DNA from: Bacteroidota bacterium
GTDB lineage: Bacteria > Bacteroidota > Bacteroidia > Flavobacteriales > Weeksellaceae
Length of the DNA stretch: 10,594 bases
NCBI GenBank assembly: GCA_023388015.1
Contig: JAEWHB010000026.1
Location: 1 to 10,594, forward strand
Direction of reading: 5' to 3'
The stretch's first letter is position 1. Each line of letters opens with the position of its first letter. Below, piece after piece: positions 7,551 through 10,594 of the stretch. A model generated the notes under the pieces. The model had not been told where the DNA came from. It worked only from the letters and a program-made list of their open reading frames with translations, and made no database searches. The position numbers and the translations under genes were made by a program.

Positions 7551-7706
7551 GGATTGAGTAGTAAGTTGTCATGTAAAAAATTAAGATTGAAACTTTATCG
7601 AACTAATTCAGTAAAAAAACTATGTTCTACGCAAAGTAGCTATGAAGGCTATGTTAACTCATTTCCGCCTGCAACAAAAACTATCCTCCTACGGCGGACA
7701 AGTGTG
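7551..7706. other. Non-coding spacer between the two direct repeats
   Basis: No credible gene. The right end holds an inverted repeat TCCGCC (7664-7669) and GGCGGA (7693-7698) with a 23-base loop. Around 7619-7655 CTATG words recur (CTATGTT, GCTATGAA, CTATGTTAA), loosely echoing the CTTTGTG words of the flanking repeats and possibly a decayed relative. Confidence 0.5.
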
Positions 7707-7794
7707 TTAAAAAAGTATTAAGATTTAAGTATCAAGTATTAAGACATCTCTTTGTGACCTTAGTGTGAAAGCCTTGTGCCCTTTGTGGTTAAAA
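7707..7794. repeat. 88-bp direct repeat, copy 2
   Basis: The same unit and orientation as 7463-7550, offset by 244 bp, with 85/88 identity. The few differences point to a recent duplication or to recent arrival of two family members. It runs straight into a partial further copy at 7793. Confidence 0.9.
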
Positions 7795-7815
7795 AAGTAT
7801 GAAGACTTGAGTATT
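7793..7815. repeat. Partial third copy of the repeat's 5' part
   Basis: Matches the AAAAGTATTAAGATTTAAG-type start of the 88-bp unit at 19 of 23 positions, then diverges. It sits immediately after copy 2, as expected if the units were once in head-to-tail array. Confidence 0.55.
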
Positions 7816-7910
7816 ATCCGTCCCGGCAGACTGCTGACGCAGAGTGTTATGGCAGGATCGACCTTAACTATTTAAATTTAAAATGAATAACTCCGACCGT
7901 ACCGAAAAAC
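7816..7910. other. Remainder of the intergenic region, no gene seen
   Basis: Holds a moderately GC-rich patch (about 7818-7860, with the words CCGGCAGAC and GGCAGGATC) and an AT-rich patch (7867-7890). I see no gene, promoter or convincing terminator for the flavoprotein transcript that ends at 7941. Confidence 0.4.
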
Positions 7911-7937
7911 TTTGAACCTGAAATTTTAAACCTGAAA
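7911..7937. repeat. Short tandem repeat next to the flavoprotein stop
   Basis: TTTGAACCTGAAA (7911-7923) and TTTAAACCTGAAA (7925-7937) differ at one base and lie 14 bp apart, just beyond the 3' end of the flavoprotein gene. The words resemble other short intergenic repeats of this region; no function is evident. Confidence 0.55.
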
Positions 7938-7940
7938 CCT

Positions 7941-9143
7941 CTAACTTTTCAAAGCTTCCGAAATCAAAAACCCTTCACTCCAGCAAGCCTGAAAGTTAAA
8001 TCCGCCTGTAATGGCGTCAATGTTCAGAATTTCCCCGGCCAGATAGAAATTGGGCAAAACCTTACTTTCCATCGTTTTGAAATTGATCTCGCGCAAATCC
8101 ACGCCGCCAGCCGTTACAAATTCATCCTTAAAAGTACTTTTCCCTTTGACTTTGTAAATCCCTTCGGTCAGTTCAGCCGAAATTTGCATGATTTGATTTT
8201 TATTCAAATTCGAATAATTCAAATCTGCCGGAACCTTTGAAACTTCCAGAATCCGATGCCAAAAACGCTTCGGAAACGAAAAAGGATTAATTTTATTAAC
8301 CGATTTCTTTGCATGTTCCGATTTGAATTCATTTAAAAGAGCTAAGCATTCATCTTTGTCTTTCTGAATGAAATTAATTTTGATTTCAAATTCATAATTC
8401 AATTTATGCAATTCCAGAGCACCCCAGGCCGAAAGCCGCAGAATTCCCGGACCGCTCAGTCCCCAATGCGTGATGAGCATTGGACCTTCCGCCTCCATTT
8501 TTAATTCGGGAATCGAAATATCTGCCCATTCAAAACTAATGCCCATCAGATCTTTCAATCGTTCATCTTTGATGTTGAACGTAAAAAGCGAAGGAACGGG
8601 TTTGACAATCTTATGTCCTAAATTCCTCAGGATTTCCATTGACTTCACGCTACTTCCCGGCGTGAAAATGACCTTTTCACATTCGTAACCACCCGATTTA
8701 GATTGAATCAAAAAGCCATTTTCTGTAGGCATAATTTTCTGAACGTTTTCATTGAGCCGAATTTCCACCTGATTTTTTTCGGCTTCCGCCATCAGGCATT
8801 CAATGATGCTCATCGAATTATCGGAAATGGGGAAAACCCGGTTGTCGTCCTCAATTTTCAGCGGAACTTTTCGGCTTTCAAACCATTCCATCGTATCGCC
8901 CGGCTGAAATTTATGGAAAACACTCAGTAATTCCTTTTTTCCACGCGGATAAAATTCCACCAATTCTTTCGGATCAAAACAAGCGTGTGTCACATTGCAC
9001 CTTCCGCCACCCGAAACCCGGACTTTCTGCAAAGGCGCCGAAGACTGCTCAAACAAAACCGTTTGGCTTTCCCGTTCTTTTCCAAGATTGGCCGCAGTGA
9101 AATATCCGGCAGCTCCTCCACCGATGATGGCAATTTTTTTCAT
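7941..9143 (-). CDS. HI0933/YhiN-like (BaiN/RdsA-type) FAD-dependent oxidoreductase
   Basis: A 400-residue cytoplasmic flavoprotein of the HI0933-like family (annotated variously as YhiN, BaiN/RdsA-type or aminoacetone-oxidase-type FAD-binding enzyme). The N-terminal Rossmann motif IIGGGAAG (G8, G10, G13) with E32 at the end of the second strand binds the FAD adenosine part. The family mark KVRVSGGGRCNVTH is at 40-53. Near the C-terminus TAGGVDLREI, then FYLAGEILNIDAITGGFNFQ (366-385), closes the FAD site. Length is typical. The physiological substrate of most members is unknown, and the neighbours do not help: it stands alone, divergent from a small unknown gene and followed by a repeat cluster. 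The ATG at 9143 is preceded by a good promoter match. Confidence 0.92.
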   Translation of the reverse strand: MKKIAIIGGGAAGYFTAANLGKERESQTVLFEQSSAPLQKVRVSGGGRCNVTHACFDPKELVEFYPRGKKELLSVFHKFQPGDTMEWFESRKVPLKIEDDNRVFPISDNSMSIIECLMAEAEKNQVEIRLNENVQKIMPTENGFLIQSKSGGYECEKVIFTPGSSVKSMEILRNLGHKIVKPVPSLFTFNIKDERLKDLMGISFEWADISIPELKMEAEGPMLITHWGLSGPGILRLSAWGALELHKLNYEFEIKINFIQKDKDECLALLNEFKSEHAKKSVNKINPFSFPKRFWHRILEVSKVPADLNYSNLNKNQIMQISAELTEGIYKVKGKSTFKDEFVTAGGVDLREINFKTMESKVLPNFYLAGEILNIDAITGGFNFQACWSEGFLISEALKS

Positions 9144-9168
9144 TTAGTTCGGAATTCGAATAAGAGCA

Positions 9169-9195
9169 CAAATGTAACAAAGAGAAGTTTAGCAA
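9169..9195 (-). promoter_or_regulatory. Promoter of the flavoprotein gene
   Basis: On the minus strand TACATTTG (9176-9169) is a perfect TAnnTTTG, 25 bases before the ATG. A TTG occurs 16 bases upstream (9195-9193), slightly short of the usual spacing; another TTG lies 24 bases upstream (9203-9201). The -7 element is the stronger part of the call. Confidence 0.55.
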
Positions 9196-9202
9196 TGCCA
9201 CA

Positions 9203-9226
9203 AAATCGAAGTTTGAAATTCGATTT
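9203..9226. repeat. Inverted repeat in the divergent promoter region
   Basis: AAATCGAA (9203-9210) and TTCGATTT (9219-9226) are perfect 8-bp arms around an 8-base centre. A 10-bp palindrome CGAAATTTCG follows at 9228-9237. They lie just upstream of the flavoprotein promoter and could be regulator sites or chance features of AT-rich DNA. Confidence 0.5.
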
Positions 9227-9248
9227 CCGAAATTTCGTGTTAAAAAGT

Positions 9249-9264
9249 ACATTAAATTTAATGT
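9249..9264. promoter_or_regulatory. 16-bp perfect palindrome, candidate operator
   Basis: ACATTAAATTTAATGT is a perfect 16-bp palindrome. Its centre is about 43-44 bases upstream of the start site expected from the -7 element at 9287-9294, a place where dimeric activators often bind. AT-rich palindromes also arise by chance, so function is inferred. Confidence 0.4.
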
Positions 9265-9286
9265 GGAGTATGAAAGATTATTAATC

Positions 9287-9294
9287 TAAATTTG
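9287..9294 (+). promoter_or_regulatory. -7 promoter element (TAnnTTTG) of the small unknown gene
   Basis: TAAATTTG is a perfect match to the Bacteroidota -7 consensus. Transcription would begin near 9300, leaving a leader of about 10 bases before the ATG at 9311. No -33 TTG is visible, which would fit an activator-dependent promoter. Confidence 0.5.
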
Positions 9295-9307
9295 CCTAAA
9301 TTAGGCA
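9293..9307. promoter_or_regulatory. TGCCTAA-A-TTAGGCA palindrome at the expected start site
   Basis: Seven-base perfect arms (9293-9299 and 9301-9307) flank one base. The palindrome overlaps the end of the -7 element, covers the expected transcription start and ends three bases before the start codon. It could be a repressor site or a very short leader fold that affects translation. Confidence 0.4.
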
Positions 9308-9310
9308 GAA

Positions 9311-9751
9311 ATGAAAAGATATTTATATGAAATTATAGTTGTAACATTTTGCTTTATTATTTTATTTGGATTCAATAGCTCTTCGAAAAGTGAATATGTG
9401 GGTGATATTTCTAAAATTAAATTAATATATGTAAATCCATATATAACTACAATCTCCAGTGTAAAGTGTAATGAGTTTAATAAAGTGTTTTCTAAGGTTT
9501 TAAAAGAGAAAATATTTACAGAAAAAGATGAAATTCAAAGAGTTCAGAGTTTAATTAATTCAGCTGAAGTCAAAAATGACACGTTAAAGAGCTTGGATAC
9601 TCGTTTTAAAATTTATTTTTATAATCAACAGTCTGAAGTGACTTCAGTAATTTGCGGAAACCTGTTTGGAGTTAATATTAATGAGAATTATTATTTTTTA
9701 GATGAAAAAGACAGTGTTTATTTGAGAGAATTATTAGATGTTAAAGAGTAA
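9311..9751 (+). CDS. Small secreted or membrane-anchored protein of unknown function
   Basis: I do not recognise the family. The 146-residue product begins MKRYLYEI and has one hydrophobic segment (about residues 6-22), so it is exported or anchored by its N-terminus. The rest is a mixed alpha/beta domain with two cysteines (in VKCNEF and VICGNLFG), a charged helical stretch (KVLKEKIFTEKDEIQRVQSL), a likely strand RFKIYFYN, and a final NENYYFLDEKDSVYLREL. The pattern, a strand ending in Cys then Phe, a helix and a later strand with Cys-Gly, resembles uncharacterised small Bacteroidota proteins I recall only vaguely. GC is about 24% (hand count 108/441), far below folD next door (45-48% in sampled lines), suggesting acquired or weakly constrained DNA. 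The ATG at 9311 directly follows a promoter with palindromes; no in-frame stop interrupts the frame. Confidence 0.75.
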   Translation: MKRYLYEIIVVTFCFIILFGFNSSSKSEYVGDISKIKLIYVNPYITTISSVKCNEFNKVFSKVLKEKIFTEKDEIQRVQSLINSAEVKNDTLKSLDTRFKIYFYNQQSEVTSVICGNLFGVNINENYYFLDEKDSVYLRELLDVKE

Positions 9752-9827
9752 TGGATTCAATATAAAATATTAGAATTAATAAGCGATAGAATATATACTG
9801 CTTTTATTAAACCAACTTTGCCAACTT

Positions 9828-9843
9828 CGAACTTCGCAGTTCG
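9828..9843. repeat. Inverted repeat overlapping the folD -33 region
   Basis: CGAAC (9828-9832) and GTTCG (9839-9843) are perfect 5-bp arms around six bases (TTCGCA). The site covers the likely -33 element of folD. It may be an operator or simply a word repeat, since TTCG recurs several times between 9826 and 9855. Confidence 0.35.
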
Positions 9844-9863
9844 CTTTACGATTCGTACCTTTG
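9833..9863 (+). promoter_or_regulatory. Promoter of folD
   Basis: TACCTTTG (9856-9863) is a perfect TAnnTTTG -7 element, and TTCG (9833-9836), one base off the -33 TTTG, lies 19 bases upstream at the standard spacing. The leader to the ATG at 9879 is short. This is the best complete promoter match in the window. Confidence 0.6.
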
Positions 9864-9878
9864 CAAAAAATTTTGGGC

Positions 9879-10594
9879 ATGCAAATTTTGGACGGAATCA
9901 AACTCGCAAAGGAAATCAAACAAGAAATCAAGGAATCGGTTGAAGTTGCTGTAAAAGAAGGAAAACGCAAACCTCATTTGGCAGCGGTTTTAGTAGGAAA
10001 TGACGGTGCAAGTCAGACTTACGTCAACAATAAAATCAAAGATTGTCAGCAAGTGGGATTTGAATCTTCTTTGGTGAAATTGCCCAATACCGTTTCTCAA
10101 ACCGAATTATTGGAAGTCATTCAAAAATTAAATACCCAAGAAAACCTTGACGGATTTATTGTTCAGCTTCCGCTTCCGGCGCAGATTGATCAGGAAGAAA
10201 TCATCGAAGCCATCAATCCTAAACGAGACGTGGACGGATTTCATCCGACGAATTTCGGGAAAATGGCGCTTGATATGAGTACATTCCTACCGGCAACACC
10301 GTTCGGAATCTTGGAAATGCTCGACCGGTACAATATCCCGACGCGTGGAAAGCATGCAGTAATCATCGGAAGAAGCCGAATCGTGGGAAGGCCGATGAGC
10401 ATTTTGATGGGGCGCAAGGATTTTCCCGGAAACAGTACCGTAACCTTGACGCATAGCAATACTGAGAATTTATCTTATTATACCAATCATGCGGATATTG
10501 TCATTACAGCATTGGGTGTTCCCGGATTTTTAACTGCCGATATGGTCAAAGAAGGTGCTGTTGTCATCGACGTTGGAATTACCCGTGTGGACGA
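9879..10594 (+). CDS. folD: Bifunctional methylene-THF dehydrogenase/cyclohydrolase (partial, 3' end missing)
   Basis: The 5' part of FolD, which oxidises 5,10-methylene-tetrahydrofolate with NAD(P)+ and hydrolyses the product to 10-formyl-tetrahydrofolate in cytoplasmic one-carbon metabolism. The 238 complete codons in the window are about 80% of the usual length (roughly 290 residues); the frame is still open at the edge. Family marks are TYVNNKIKDC with Y48 and catalytic K52, DGFIVQLPLP at 91-100, KRDVDGFHP at 115-123, PATPFG at 138-143, and the cofactor-site motif GRSRIVGRP at 164-172. PATP replaces the more common PCTP. The ATG at 9879 gives the canonical MQILDGIKLAKEI start, and a good promoter lies just upstream. 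No frame damage is seen. Confidence 0.97.
   Translation, partial: MQILDGIKLAKEIKQEIKESVEVAVKEGKRKPHLAAVLVGNDGASQTYVNNKIKDCQQVGFESSLVKLPNTVSQTELLEVIQKLNTQENLDGFIVQLPLPAQIDQEEIIEAINPKRDVDGFHPTNFGKMALDMSTFLPATPFGILEMLDRYNIPTRGKHAVIIGRSRIVGRPMSILMGRKDFPGNSTVTLTHSNTENLSYYTNHADIVITALGVPGFLTADMVKEGAVVIDVGITRVD

Noticed and set aside
7521..7721. 66-codon open frame on the plus strand
   Set aside because: It runs through repeat copy 1, the spacer and into copy 2; its product is lysine/leucine/serine-rich with no domain, and no promoter precedes it.
7463..7794. CRISPR array
   Set aside because: Only two full repeats of 88 bp with a 156-bp spacer, and no cas genes; repeat and spacer lengths do not fit.
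7250..7940. Degenerate insertion sequence or transposase pseudogene
   Set aside because: No frame shows transposase-like residues, and no terminal inverted repeats flank the region; the content is short repeats only.
9311..10594. Defence or toxin-antitoxin system around the unknown gene
   Set aside because: Only one small exported protein is present, with no antitoxin-like partner, nuclease motif or immunity gene; folD is housekeeping.

Overview
The window looks like chromosomal DNA from a Bacteroidota bacterium, most likely Flavobacteriia and probably the Chryseobacterium/Weeksellaceae group. This rests on protein style (a FadL barrel paired with an SGNH lipoprotein, a Bacteroidota-type ComEC, a POT peptide transporter), on leaders without Shine-Dalgarno sequences, and on perfect matches to the Bacteroidota -7 promoter element TAnnTTTG in front of five genes. 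The genus is an inference; no rRNA or other marker is present.

Layout. Positions 1-34 hold a strong hairpin terminator closing an upstream transcript. Then come a proton-coupled peptide transporter (77-1882, +) and a secreted thioredoxin-fold protein (1919-2380, +). The thioredoxin gene runs tail-to-tail into, and overlaps by 80 bp, a comEC-type DNA-uptake channel gene (2301-4364, -). A bidirectional hairpin terminator (4394-4422) separates comEC from a two-gene minus-strand operon: an OmpP1/FadL-type outer-membrane barrel (6014-7243) followed, with a TAATG overlap, by an SGNH/GDSL-like lipoprotein (4446-6014).

A gene-free stretch of about 690 bp (7250-7940) is the most unusual part. It holds a 110-bp element of about 73% GC rich in inverted repeats, two copies of an 88-bp direct repeat 244 bp apart (85/88 identical), a partial third copy, and short tandem words. 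It appears to be a pile-up of dispersed intergenic repeats rather than coding DNA.

Beyond it lie a HI0933/YhiN-type flavoprotein (7941-9143, -), a divergently transcribed small secreted protein of unknown function in very AT-rich DNA (9311-9751, +; about 24% GC) with a palindrome-studded promoter, and the 5' part of folD (9879 to the window edge, +).

Functionally the genes are mostly housekeeping or envelope functions: peptide import, extracytoplasmic thiol chemistry, DNA uptake, hydrophobic-compound uptake with a surface lipase/esterase-like partner, and one-carbon metabolism. I see no defence system, CRISPR array, intact transposon, tRNA or rRNA. The points most worth checking are the repeat cluster, the unknown AT-rich gene with its possible operators, and the comEC/thioredoxin 3' overlap.
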